The notes below the pieces were generated by a model. The model ran no database searches. It had not been told where the DNA came from and was given only the letters and a program-made list of their open reading frames with translations. From JABMQB01 sp963677475 (GTDB lineage: Bacteria > Bacteroidota > Bacteroidia > Bacteroidales > Prolixibacteraceae), in assembly GCA_963677475.2 (NCBI GenBank), contig CAXXQD010000008.1:62001-126000 (forward strand): DNA of 64,000 nt. Direction: 5' to 3'. How positions within the stretch are numbered: the first letter of the stretch is position 1; each line of letters begins with the position of its first letter. A program made the position numbers and the translations under genes. Positions 17,719-26,608 of the stretch are shown one piece after another.

Positions 17719-18711
17719 GTATCTAAACATGTCATAAATAGAATTAAATTCAGCATTCCATTCCCCCTTTTTCTCAAGCTTCCATTGGGTTGGTGTTCCA
17801 TCAAGCACATGAATGGTAAAGTCCGGGTTGGCATCGGTCACTATTCTGAATCCCATACGGTTCAGCGCCTTTAAGGTCCATGTTAATGCAATCCCGTTAC
17901 CAATAACTTTTACCTTCTCCCTAAATTTTTTCCGGAAGAAATATTCGCCTTCTTCAGCATCAAAACCAATGTTCTGATTCGTGAATAAACGATCCATTTG
18001 TCCATCTAAAACAGCATCTTCAGGAGAGCCTTCATAAGTAGAATCTTTCAGTAGAATCCATAATTTATCTACTTCGCGCAAAGCAATATTTAAATCGTGT
18101 GTAGAAAGTACAATGGTTTTGTTCTGCTCACGCGCAACAACCTGAAGCAAATGAAAAATTTCGTATTTGTTGCTGATATCCAAAAATGCGGTGGGTTCGT
18201 CTAAAATAATAATTGGGGTATCCTGGGCAAGTGCCCGGGCAATCATTGCCCTTTGCCTTTCGCCATCGCTGATCTGTGTCAGCGGTTTATTTTCAAATCC
18301 TTGCAAACCCACATTTGCCATCGACTCCAATACTTTCTTATGATCGTCCTGCATTAACTTACCAAACTGGTTTGTGTGCGGAAACCTGCCATAAGCGACC
18401 AAATCGAAAACGCTCATATTGTTTACCTGAATGACATCTGTTGAAACAAAACTTATCATACGCGCCCTTTCGCGCGCTGAAAACGACTGGATAGATTTCC
18501 CGTTAATGATTACATCACCCGAGAAATAATCCTGAAACCCGATTAGCGAACGTAGTAAAGTGCTTTTCCCAATTCCATTACTCCCAATTAGCGCGACCAT
18601 TTCACCCTTACTTGCCGAATACGACAGATCCTGATGAAGAACAACCTGCTCTTTTCCCGAAGCATAACCAATTGCCAGCTTGTCGATTTTTATATGAAAA
18701 GAGTCGCTCAT
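17698..18711 (-). CDS. ABC importer ATPase (FecE/BtuD-like) with C-terminal extension
   Basis: A 337-residue ATPase of the iron-siderophore/haem/cobalamin importer class. Walker A is GSNGIGKST, the signature motif reads ISDGERQRAMIARAL, Walker B is IIILDEPTAFLD, and the switch His lies in VLSTHDLN. Family members are usually about 255 residues; here roughly 75 extra residues follow, a conserved-looking domain ending MFRYLIQKLF that is common in Bacteroidota homologues. It is last in a three-gene importer operon, two bases after the permease stop. Confidence 0.9.
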   Translation of the reverse strand: MSDSFHIKIDKLAIGYASGKEQVVLHQDLSYSASKGEMVALIGSNGIGKSTLLRSLIGFQDYFSGDVIINGKSIQSFSARERARMISFVSTDVIQVNNMSVFDLVAYGRFPHTNQFGKLMQDDHKKVLESMANVGLQGFENKPLTQISDGERQRAMIARALAQDTPIIILDEPTAFLDISNKYEIFHLLQVVAREQNKTIVLSTHDLNIALREVDKLWILLKDSTYEGSPEDAVLDGQMDRLFTNQNIGFDAEEGEYFFRKKFREKVKVIGNGIALTWTLKALNRMGFRIVTDANPDFTIHVLDGTPTQWKLEKKGEWNAEFNSIYDMFRYLIQKLF

Positions 18712-18713
18712 TA

Positions 18714-19754
18714 TTAAACCGATGAGAATTTTTTATTCTTCACAATCATCCAAACGATAATAGGAATACCAATAAGTGCCGTAACCGAATTAATCGGCAG
18801 GGTTGTTTGCATTCCGGGCAATTGCGAAACCATATCGCTAAACAACATCACACTTGCTCCAAGCAGTGCTACAGCGGGCATTAACACCCGATGGTTCGAG
18901 GTCTGAAAAAGCACACGGGCAAGATGCGGAACAGCAATGCCAATAAATCCTATGGGACCGCAAAATGCCGTAATCGTTCCGGCAAGTAAACTTGTGCTAA
19001 TAAATATGATTACCCTGCTTTTCAGGACTCTTACACCCAGTGATTTCGCATAATTTTCGCCCAATAAAAAAGCATTTAAATCTTTTATTTTGAAAAAAGC
19101 GATTAATATTCCAATAAGAATTGCGGGAACCACCACCGTTAGCTGCCCTTTGGTTACGCTCCCCAGGCTTCCCATGGTCCAAACAATAAAGGCTTTCAGC
19201 ATACTTTCGCTGCTAAAATATTGAAGGATACTAACAATGGCGGCCGTTGCGCTTGTAAACAATATTCCCAAAATTAAGATGGTCATTATATCGTTTACTT
19301 TTGATGAGACATATAAAACCAAAAGCATCACACTAAAAGCCCCAATCCAGGCAACAATTGCCAAAGGCCAGGCCCCGGTCGAGGTAAAAATACCAATGGA
19401 GACTATTGATGAAAACCCTAGAACAAACAAGGCAACACCGAGGCTTGCCCCGGCACTGATCCCCAGCACATACGGTCCTGCAAGTGGGTTTCTGAATACG
19501 GTTTGCATTTGCAAGCCACTAAGCGAAAGGGCCACTCCGGTTAAAATTGCAGTTAATGCTTTTGGGAGCCTGAATTCGTTGATAATAACCAGTGTTGTAC
19601 CATCTACATTTGCCCTCCGAAAAAAGGCATTAAAAACAGCTTCGAAAGGCAAAAGAACAGACCCAAACAAAAGGTCTAAAAGGAAAAGCAATACAAATAA
19701 AATTGCCAATCCCGAAAATAATAACGTGTTTCTATTCTGAATTCTTCCTTTCAA
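18714..19754 (-). CDS. ABC importer permease (FecCD/BtuC family)
   Basis: A 346-residue permease with about ten transmembrane helices. The family signatures LPKALTAILTGVALSLSGLQMQTVFRNPLAGPYVLGIS near the N-terminus and FCGPIGFIGIAVPHLARVL near residue 270 place it in the FecCD family. The LPINSVTALIGIPIIVWMI end segment is also typical. It would form the homodimeric channel for a metal-chelate or cobamide substrate, with the ATPase downstream and the binding protein upstream. Confidence 0.92.
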   Translation of the reverse strand: MKGRIQNRNTLLFSGLAILFVLLFLLDLLFGSVLLPFEAVFNAFFRRANVDGTTLVIINEFRLPKALTAILTGVALSLSGLQMQTVFRNPLAGPYVLGISAGASLGVALFVLGFSSIVSIGIFTSTGAWPLAIVAWIGAFSVMLLVLYVSSKVNDIMTILILGILFTSATAAIVSILQYFSSESMLKAFIVWTMGSLGSVTKGQLTVVVPAILIGILIAFFKIKDLNAFLLGENYAKSLGVRVLKSRVIIFISTSLLAGTITAFCGPIGFIGIAVPHLARVLFQTSNHRVLMPAVALLGASVMLFSDMVSQLPGMQTTLPINSVTALIGIPIIVWMIVKNKKFSSV

Positions 19755-19762
19755 AACCAGGA

Positions 19763-20887
19763 TTATTTTATCTCTTCGTAATAAGTAAAGTCAACTTCGT
19801 TCAACAAAGATGGGTAAAAAACTTTAATAAGGTCTTTCAGGATTAAATTTGGATAGACCGTGCCACTTTCCCAAAAATCATTTCCTCCGGTATTTGTAAC
19901 CCTGTGGATATTGTTAAAAACACGCCCATGGTTTAATACGTCTAAATTTTTGAACCTACTGTCGGAAGCAATTATTTCATCTTTTGATTTTAATGAACTC
20001 ATGTTGATCCAAACATCTGCCGTTGAAGCCCATGCAAAAGCATTTTCAAACGAAACCACACAGCTTTCGTGGGTAGTGTTTTCTTTACCAAGATAGTCTC
20101 CTCCGGCATCGGCAATCAGGTTTGCGAGGTACGAATTTCCGCCTGGTACCCACCAGGAATCTTTATAAGGGGAGCCAACCATTACTTTTGGGCTGTTGTT
20201 CATTGTTTTTACCAAATTACTTAGTTCCAAATAGTCCTTTTCAATCCCAACAAAGAAACTATCAGCCTGAGCTTCCTTTTGAAATAAGGCAGCAACAAAT
20301 TTCACCCATTCAGCTTTCCCTAATGGTTTCTCTTCGAGGTATTCCCCGTTTAATATTGCAGGGATTCCCAGGTCTGCCAGTTTACGTACCAAAGCCGATA
20401 CTTCGCTGCCAATGCCATAAACCATTACCAAATCCGGTTTTTGTTGCACCAACAATTCGTAATTCAGGTTTTGTCCGTAGCCAACATCCACAATTTCCCC
20501 TTTTCTGATCCTTTCTGCAATACCCTTATTCGAAACGTAATCGGCACCCGATACACCAACAACCTTGTGATCCTCATTAATAGCTTCCAGAAATGCCAGG
20601 TGCGAAGTGGATAAACAAACGATCTTTTCCACAGGAGTATAAATTATATTCTTCCCCTTTAACGAGTCCTGAATGGTTTTCCCTTTCTCCAATAAATAAT
20701 AATCGATGCTAATGTTTTTAGCCTCTTCCCAAGGATTCTTTACGGTTAGTTTTACGAAATCTTCCTTATCGACAATTTCAAATCCGTGCGCATATAAATT
20801 GGAAGAACTAACGGTTCTTTTTTCTTCCTTACTTACCTGACATGAAAAGCCGGCAAGCAATATCAGCAGTATCAAAATTCTATTCAT
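19763..20887 (-). CDS. ABC importer substrate-binding lipoprotein (FecB/BtuF-like)
   Basis: A 374-residue protein with a lipoprotein signal (LLAGFSC, Cys16), followed by the helical-backbone binding fold of class III importers. VEKIVCLSTSHLAFLEAI and GVSGADYVSNKGIAERI belong to the first lobe, and the long central helix and second lobe include MVGSPYKDSWWVPGGNSYLANLIADAGG. Substrate is not deducible: iron chelate, haem or cobamide are all possible. It lies 12 bases downstream of the endopeptidase gene and just ahead of the permease. Confidence 0.87.
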   Translation of the reverse strand: MNRILILLILLAGFSCQVSKEEKRTVSSSNLYAHGFEIVDKEDFVKLTVKNPWEEAKNISIDYYLLEKGKTIQDSLKGKNIIYTPVEKIVCLSTSHLAFLEAINEDHKVVGVSGADYVSNKGIAERIRKGEIVDVGYGQNLNYELLVQQKPDLVMVYGIGSEVSALVRKLADLGIPAILNGEYLEEKPLGKAEWVKFVAALFQKEAQADSFFVGIEKDYLELSNLVKTMNNSPKVMVGSPYKDSWWVPGGNSYLANLIADAGGDYLGKENTTHESCVVSFENAFAWASTADVWINMSSLKSKDEIIASDSRFKNLDVLNHGRVFNNIHRVTNTGGNDFWESGTVYPNLILKDLIKVFYPSLLNEVDFTYYEEIK

Positions 20888-20899
20888 AAGAGCTTAAAA

Positions 20900-23086
20900 T
20901 TAATTGGGCAAATAGGAAATTTTTCGGGAAATGGAGAATTTCTCATTTCGGACCCGAAGGAAATAAATCCCTGCCCTATTCCCATCTAAAGTTACCTTAA
21001 ACCTTTTAGAAGAAAGCCTCTGAAGGCTCATATTTGCTTGTTTACCAAGAACATCACACACAAAAATATCGTCTTCGGAAATGAGTTCCGAAATAACGAG
21101 TTGAAATGAAGAACTGGTCGGGTTCGGATATAAGTCCAACTCAACGTCTTTATCATTTGGGGCATCATCATCGTCTTCGTAAACATTACAAGCTATAACT
21201 TCACATGCCAATGATGCTCCAGCTGCTTCCGAATATAAATCCGAAAAATCGAACCACTGTCCGTTTTGTTTTAAGAATAATGAATTTTCACCGCTTTCGC
21301 GATAGGATTGATACACAGCCAGGTGATCATTGTTTTGTAAGTTTGAAATTGAAAAGCCAATAAAAAAAGTATCGTTTGGTGTAACAACGTCCGAAAAACC
21401 CATAAAATTCATGGCATCGTTCACAAATTCAGTGATAGATACCTCTTGTGTATAGATCTGCTCCTCAGGGAAATCGGTACCATTATAAACATTTATTGTA
21501 ATTGTCCCAGTGCTAGATGAACCAACACTTAAATCCCCAATTCCCAATGAGATTCCTTCCAGAGTTTCTTCCCCTTTAATTGAAAAACGATCGACAAACT
21601 CGGTTATTCCCAGGTTATTTGTTCCGGACCAATACCCTTGTTTTTTATCATTGCCATCAACTATTTCAACCAACTGATGGGTATCATCGTTCTGCATATT
21701 TGTGAATGCGCCACACAAATCCATTCCATCATATGGTTCTAATCCTTCCAAACTCAAAATTCCGGTATTCACCGGATCAAGCCAATGTTTTATTTGTCTT
21801 TCTTGCTCATCATGATAATCCCAATAAATGTCGAACCTTGAAAAATAATCATCGATTGAATTCGAACAGGAAGCCGCGCCACCGGTTAAGGTGCCTATGA
21901 GTTGATGATCCTGGTTGAAATAACCACACCCCGAAGAACCGAACTCCGTGGTACCTTCGTCCCAACGAAGCGTCCTCCAAAATGCATCCGGGACATATCT
22001 GTGGTTAAACGAGTCAATTATTGGGCTATCGTAATCAATGGATATTTTTTTTATATCGCCCTGCGGGTGATGTATCGCAACTTCTGAAGTTGGAATATCT
22101 CCTGAATTATCCCATCCGGCATAATAAGGCCTGAATTCGGGCGGTGGTGGAATGGTTATCTCAACCAACCTGAAATCCAAACTATCATCGTTTGCCCGGT
22201 AAATTCCTCCAGAAATGGAATTTGATATATCCCCATCAAGGTTTCCGCAATAAGGACTTTCATAATTGAAAAGGAATACGGAATTTTCTTCCCCATTAAT
22301 ATGATCACGATAACAATGGTTGGCGGTTAAAATGTACGGTTTTTGATCCTTTGATGTGTTGTTCACCAAAGTTCCGGTACAGGCTTCCGTGCCATCAATA
22401 AAAATCCGGCAAACACTGTTTTTAAGGCTTTCCCAGTCTTCAGCCAATTCACAATTCACGTCCACATTACAACTTCCCGCCATTTTTCCCAAAGGGCGTC
22501 GCTCATTTTTACCTGCAACAACACCCACAAAATCGTGGTTGATTTTTGAAATTCCAATTTCGCCTTTAAAATCGGCATCCAAAGGTTCTTCGTACTGAAT
22601 AGTTATTTCATCGCCCGCCACAGGTGAAACTGCAAACGAATTAAATTCTTTATTGTTAAAATCGGTAAATGCCCCAAGTTTTTTCTTTTGATCTTGATCC
22701 AAAATATAAAGCTTGGCTCCCGGTGGCACATGATATGGATTGAAAATTACATTCAGCGAAAGCGCACCTTCCGATTTAATGGTAACCTGCCAAACTGAAT
22801 AACCGTCTATATTTTCGTAAACAACCCCATTGTTTTCACGATTTATGTTCACTGGAAATGAGTGGGCAAAACGAAATGGTTTTAATTGGGTTTCTTTCTG
22901 ATTTTCAAGCACGGATGCTTTTAACAATTCGAAATTATCGACTTTGGGCATTTCAATAATTTGCCTCTTTAGGCTTTTTAAATGCCCAGTCTGCAACGGT
23001 TTTCCTCCATCGGAAATTTGTCCGTTTGCCAGCAATGACACTGTAAAAAACGCAAAAAAAGATAAAATATGAATTCCCTTATTCAT
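20900..23086 (-). CDS. Secreted trypsin-like endopeptidase with T9SS sorting domain
   Basis: A 728-residue protein similar in layout to lysyl endopeptidases. A signal peptide (1-22) and a propeptide-like domain come first. The protease domain starts near CNVDVNCELAEDWE and shows the catalytic triad: ILTANHCYRD (His), DDSLDFRLVEI (Asp) and FGSSGCGYF (Ser). A beta-rich domain follows. The end carries a type A T9SS sorting domain starting LDLYPNPTSSSF and ending with a Lys/Arg-rich strand. It would be exported across the outer membrane. Being first in the operon with a nutrient importer suggests that proteolysis releases the imported ligand (inference). Confidence 0.87.
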   Translation of the reverse strand: MNKGIHILSFFAFFTVSLLANGQISDGGKPLQTGHLKSLKRQIIEMPKVDNFELLKASVLENQKETQLKPFRFAHSFPVNINRENNGVVYENIDGYSVWQVTIKSEGALSLNVIFNPYHVPPGAKLYILDQDQKKKLGAFTDFNNKEFNSFAVSPVAGDEITIQYEEPLDADFKGEIGISKINHDFVGVVAGKNERRPLGKMAGSCNVDVNCELAEDWESLKNSVCRIFIDGTEACTGTLVNNTSKDQKPYILTANHCYRDHINGEENSVFLFNYESPYCGNLDGDISNSISGGIYRANDDSLDFRLVEITIPPPPEFRPYYAGWDNSGDIPTSEVAIHHPQGDIKKISIDYDSPIIDSFNHRYVPDAFWRTLRWDEGTTEFGSSGCGYFNQDHQLIGTLTGGAASCSNSIDDYFSRFDIYWDYHDEQERQIKHWLDPVNTGILSLEGLEPYDGMDLCGAFTNMQNDDTHQLVEIVDGNDKKQGYWSGTNNLGITEFVDRFSIKGEETLEGISLGIGDLSVGSSSTGTITINVYNGTDFPEEQIYTQEVSITEFVNDAMNFMGFSDVVTPNDTFFIGFSISNLQNNDHLAVYQSYRESGENSLFLKQNGQWFDFSDLYSEAAGASLACEVIACNVYEDDDDAPNDKDVELDLYPNPTSSSFQLVISELISEDDIFVCDVLGKQANMSLQRLSSKRFKVTLDGNRAGIYFLRVRNEKFSISRKISYLPN

Positions 23087-23104
23087 CCAGGCGATTTTAA
23101 AAAA

Positions 23105-23112
23105 TCAAAGTT
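23105..23112 (-). promoter_or_regulatory. Putative -7 promoter element of the endopeptidase-importer operon
   Basis: On the minus strand this reads TAACTTTG, an exact TAnnTTTG, 18 bases ahead of the ATG at 23086. A TTG occurs further upstream (23138-23140) at a longer than usual spacing. No cobalamin box or other riboswitch signature is visible in the 200-base leader. Confidence 0.45.
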
Positions 23113-23284
23113 AATAATATTAACGAGCTTGGTCGGTCAATTAGTTTTCAGATACTAACTTTTTAATGTGTATATTATATTTCATTCAGACGACCACAAA
23201 AACTGATAAATTTTGTACATTGAAAAATGCAATGAACAATATTTACCATGAATTGATTATATAAACATATAAAACCAATAAGCG

Positions 23285-23692
23285 ATGAAAAAACTTGCTT
23301 TCTTCTGCATTTTCGGAACAGCCTGCATTTGTATGTTCACTGCCATATCACAAACTCCCGAAACACCAGTTAAGAACAATAGTGAGCTTGCAAAATTATT
23401 TCCGGCAAATGTTGCAACAATCCTTGAAAATTCGTGTTTTCAATGCCATACCGGGGCATCGCGTAATGCCGATGCCAAAAAGGAACTCAACTTTTCGGAA
23501 TGGGAAAAATATTCTGTTATAAAAAAAGTAGGGAAACTGAAAGAAATTTGTGAAACAACCACGAAAGAAGAAATGCCTCCCGAAAAATTTTTAAACAAAT
23601 TCCCGCATAAAAAACTGAGTGATGAACAGGTTTCGGTTTTATGCAATTGGGTAAAAACCGAATCACAAAACCTTGTAAAAGGATTACGTTAG
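23285..23692 (+). CDS. Haem-binding domain protein (cytochrome c-like)
   Basis: A 135-residue exported protein: signal peptide (1-22), then a haem_bd-type domain with a single CxxCH site (SCFQCHTG, about residues 56-61) and the typical NFSEWEKY and EEMPPEKFLNKFPHKKLSDEQ elements. A c-type haem would be attached in the periplasm. It is the first of a tandem pair with the next gene, 24 bases downstream, which carries a more divergent copy. Confidence 0.83.
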   Translation: MKKLAFFCIFGTACICMFTAISQTPETPVKNNSELAKLFPANVATILENSCFQCHTGASRNADAKKELNFSEWEKYSVIKKVGKLKEICETTTKEEMPPEKFLNKFPHKKLSDEQVSVLCNWVKTESQNLVKGLR

Positions 23693-23716
23693 TAAAGTTG
23701 CTAAAGAATTAATCTT

Positions 23717-24184
23717 ATGACAAAAAAAATTGGTAATATAATAGTCGCATTTGTTGTTATTTCCATAGTAATCATACAGTTTATCCAGCCTAAAAAAAAC
23801 GTGCAGGAAATTTCAGAAAACCACCTTTTTATGCAGGCAAGTATCGACGATCCTGTAAAAACAATATTGAAGAATGCGTGTATGGATTGCCATTCGAACA
23901 ATACAAATTATGAATGGTACCACAAAATTTCGCCCGTTTCATGGTATGTCGATGAGCACATTCAGGAAGGGAAAAAGGGTGTGAATTTTTCAGATTGGGG
24001 AAGGTACACTAAAGTTGAAAAAATTGGCTTATTGGGTGAGATTATAGAAGAAGTTGAAGAAGGGAAAATGCCTTTAAAAAGCTATACCCTGATGCATAAG
24101 AATGCCAAACTTAAAACAAGTGATAAAGAGCGTTTTGAAAACTGGGTGAAAACCTATGCAGAAGAATTGTTGATGGAGAAATAG
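23717..24184 (+). CDS. Haem-binding domain protein (second copy)
   Basis: A 155-residue protein anchored by an N-terminal helix (about residues 6-22). It has the same domain as the preceding gene: CMDCHSNNTNYEWYHKI with CxxCH, then SWYVDEHIQEGKKGVNFSDWGRY and EEGKMPLKSYTLMH. This variant, with the WY...SPVSW core, is the more canonical haem_bd family member. The two genes are probably cotranscribed and may form an electron-transfer pair. Confidence 0.87.
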   Translation: MTKKIGNIIVAFVVISIVIIQFIQPKKNVQEISENHLFMQASIDDPVKTILKNACMDCHSNNTNYEWYHKISPVSWYVDEHIQEGKKGVNFSDWGRYTKVEKIGLLGEIIEEVEEGKMPLKSYTLMHKNAKLKTSDKERFENWVKTYAEELLMEK

Positions 24185-24385
24185 ATCTAAATATTACGAA
24201 TAGAATTAAGCAAAAGAACAAACTGGCTTGAAGACTAAAGACAAAAAGAATGCTCTTGGAATTTTCAAAATTAAACTTCAAACTTCGAATATTAAACTTC
24301 AAACTTGAATTAGAACAAAAATAACAACAAATATCCCAACGATTATCAGAAGTAGAATTTCATATAAAGAAAATAACATAGAACA

Positions 24386-24799
24386 ATGAAGGTACTGGTT
24401 ATGTACGTAAACGAGTTTAGTTACACTCCGGCACAAAAAAACCTGGAGGAAGCAGAAGATGTTAAAACCGGAGCCAGCTATAAGGATGCAATTGTGGCAT
24501 TTATTCAGGTGGAAGAAAGCGATGAAGCCAACGATGTTAAAAGCCGCGAAAAGAAACTCGTGAACCACTTAAAATGGACGTCCAGAAAGAACAATTGCAA
24601 ACGGGTTGTTTTGCATAGCTTTGCCCACCTTTCAGAATCAAAAGCATCCATTGAATTTACAAAAGCAGTTTTCGACCAGGCAGAAATACGGCTAAAAAAT
24701 GCAGACTTTGAAGCCGACCAAACCCCTTTTGGTTATTTTCTGGATTTGAAAATTGATGCCCCCGGATTTTCACTCGCCCGAATTTGGGCGACTTTGTAA
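24386..24799 (+). CDS. Stand-alone archaeal-type threonyl-tRNA synthetase editing domain
   Basis: A 137-residue protein resembling the archaea-specific N-terminal editing domain of threonyl-tRNA synthetase, a D-aminoacyl-tRNA deacylase-like fold that removes Ser (and D-amino acids) from tRNA-Thr. Signatures are MKVLVMYVNEFSYTP at the start, VVLHSFAHLSESKAS in the middle and FEADQTPFGYFLDLKIDAPG near the end. No synthetase core is fused, so it would act in trans. No RBS stands out. The upstream 200 bases contain AT-rich AAACTTCAAACTT-like words. Confidence 0.78.
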   Translation: MKVLVMYVNEFSYTPAQKNLEEAEDVKTGASYKDAIVAFIQVEESDEANDVKSREKKLVNHLKWTSRKNNCKRVVLHSFAHLSESKASIEFTKAVFDQAEIRLKNADFEADQTPFGYFLDLKIDAPGFSLARIWATL

Positions 24800-25122
24800 A
24801 AGCCCCTCCTTACCTCCCCCAAGGGGAGGGATCAATGGTGCACATTACTGGGCGTTTAGCCTGTAAGTTTTGGACTAGTAAATTGATTGGTGAAGAAATT
24901 ATCCTTCCAGCTGTCGTTTTTAAGCAATAGGTACAATTAATCAAATTATAATCACAAAAGTGTGTTGCTTGCTCCATTTGTATTCTGTGACATTTATTCA
25001 TAATGCACGGATCACATATCCTCTCTAACGAGAATGATTTAATAAAATTAATTGTTCCAGATATGATCCTTTTGGCTGTTGGTTTTAACCAACAGGCTCA
25101 ATGAGATAAAATAAATTGGGCT
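24800..25122. repeat. REP-like hairpins downstream of the RAYT gene
   Basis: No gene is visible. The interval contains several palindromes: a degenerate GGGCGTTTAGCC (24850-24861), a weak CGGAT-ATCCT element at 25008-25021 related to the repeats near 27297, and a perfect 9-bp hairpin CTGTTGGTT-TT-AACCAACAG (25076-25095). GGGCT-TT-AGCCC (25118-25129) overlaps the last codons of the transposase. Confidence 0.65.
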
Positions 25123-25556
25123 TTAGCCCCTATACTTTTGAAAATTGTATTTTTCCAAAAATAAATCAACCTCTTCGTTCAATGTTCGTTTTTTGTGGTG
25201 AACATCCTGTGATTTTATATAATTCCTTACCCTTTCCACATGCGACTGACTGATTGATACAGCAAAATAATCATCTTGCCAATAAAATTTCCATTCATAA
25301 CCTTCATCTTGTTTACCCAATAAGAACTTTCGCCTTTTAGCAATTTCATAATGTCTGAAATAGTTTGCTCCCTTCCGATATTAATTAGTGCGTGTACATG
25401 ATCTGAATGGGCATTTATGTAATCCAAATAAATACCTTTCTCTTTTGCTTGTTTTCGAATATGTTCCAGTAAAACAGGACGAAATGCCTTGGTAATGGTG
25501 TGTTCCCTGTATTTGGTGCTCCAAACACAATGTACCCAAATTGTTGTGTATGACAT
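25123..25556 (-). pseudogene. REP-associated (RAYT/IS200-like) Y1 transposase, frameshifted
   Basis: A single-domain HUH transposase. The N-terminal frame (from ATG at 25556) has VHCVWSTKYR, then NAHSDHVHALINIG with the HUH metal-binding pair, and GESSYWVN. At about 25305 the frame shifts by one base, probably a lost A, and continues as KQDEGYEWKFYWQDDYFAVSIS, where the catalytic Tyr region (SQSHVERVRNYIKSQDVHH) resides. Together they make a ~145-residue protein of normal RAYT length. Inverted REP hairpins flank it on both sides, as expected for a RAYT that mobilises REPs rather than an autonomous IS. It may be truly inactive or a sequencing error. Confidence 0.85.
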
Positions 25557-25605
25557 GGTGGTTAATATTGATAATTTATAAAATTAATTAAAGATAATAT
25601 TGAAT

Positions 25606-25658
25606 GGACTAAAGTCCTATTGTAATGCATATTTAAATCCATTCACTAAAGTGAATGG
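25606..25658. repeat. Pair of REP-like hairpins upstream of the RAYT gene
   Basis: GGACT-AA-AGTCC at 25606-25617 and the perfect palindrome CCATTCACT-AA-AGTGAATGG at 25639-25658. The loops are AA here and TT on the other side of the transposase, so the arrays are in inverted orientation relative to each other. Confidence 0.75.
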
Positions 25659-25771
25659 CAAAGAATTGGTACATTTATAATACGATTAAATAATTTTCAT
25701 ATACTTGGTTAAACACCCTCAAAACTTCAAACTCATTCTTTTTTCTTATTTTCGTATTAAAATCTGGCTAA

Positions 25772-26602
25772 ATGACAAAACCTCAATCTTTATGCTTGTT
25801 TTTAATGTTTTTGTTAGCTACAACTACCTTTGCGGTTAGTAAAGACAAAGAGGAAAAACAAAAAGTATATAACATTCGGTACGGAAAAGATATCGCCTTA
25901 TCGACCATTCAATTTGGGGCATTTATATACGGAAACCAACTTGGTAGGGACCGTTTGCCTAAACACCCTGAACAAATTCCCAACCTGACACCAAACGATG
26001 TTTGGTGGTTTGATCGTGGGGCTGCCAAACAAGATCCAACACATGCCGATAAATACCTAACCCTGTCCGATCAGTTTATGAATGGGGCGATGTACCTACC
26101 CTTGTTGATGTATATTGACCCAAAGGTGCGGGATATTTGGTTAGACTATGCTGTATTGTTCTACAAAGTGCATTCTATCAGTGCCCTGGGATATGTCGCC
26201 GCAGCTTTGCCCGTTCCGCGGATGCGGCCAAGCATGTACAATCCGGCTATTGCCACGGAAAATAAATTGGGTGGTAACAACACCAATTCGTTTTTTAGTG
26301 GGCATGCTTCCGTGGTTGCCACTTCCTCATTTTTTATGGTCAAGGTATATTTCGACCTGCACCCCGATGCAAAAAACAAAGCTTTATGGTATGGATTGGC
26401 TGCTGTTCCTCCAATCGTAACCGGGTATTGCCGATATAAAGCCGGGAAACACTTCCCCACTGACATTTTAACCGGGCTGGCTTTTGGTACTATCAATGGA
26501 ATATTAACACCCGAATTGCACAAAAAAGAAGGCAAACGTTTAAAGATATTCCCTGCAGCATCCTCCCGATCGCTTGGATTCTATGCCCAAATTACCTTGT
26601 AA
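25772..26602 (+). CDS. PAP2-superfamily phosphatase
   Basis: A 276-residue protein with a signal or first membrane helix (residues 1-22) and the acid phosphatase/vanadium haloperoxidase motifs in order: RMRPSMYNP, SFFSGHASVVATSSFF (catalytic His) and CRYKAGKHFPTDILTG (Arg, His, Asp). Several hydrophobic helices place it in the membrane, where lipid phosphates such as phosphatidic acid or undecaprenyl pyrophosphate are typical substrates. Convergent with ppnP, with a six-base gap. Confidence 0.85.
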   Translation: MTKPQSLCLFLMFLLATTTFAVSKDKEEKQKVYNIRYGKDIALSTIQFGAFIYGNQLGRDRLPKHPEQIPNLTPNDVWWFDRGAAKQDPTHADKYLTLSDQFMNGAMYLPLLMYIDPKVRDIWLDYAVLFYKVHSISALGYVAAALPVPRMRPSMYNPAIATENKLGGNNTNSFFSGHASVVATSSFFMVKVYFDLHPDAKNKALWYGLAAVPPIVTGYCRYKAGKHFPTDILTGLAFGTINGILTPELHKKEGKRLKIFPAASSRSLGFYAQITL

Positions 26603-26608
26603 GTTGAA

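Noticed and set aside
23087..23284. Possible cobalamin riboswitch ahead of the endopeptidase-importer operon
   Set aside because: No B12-box-like sequence or suitable paired regions were visible; only a -7 promoter element.
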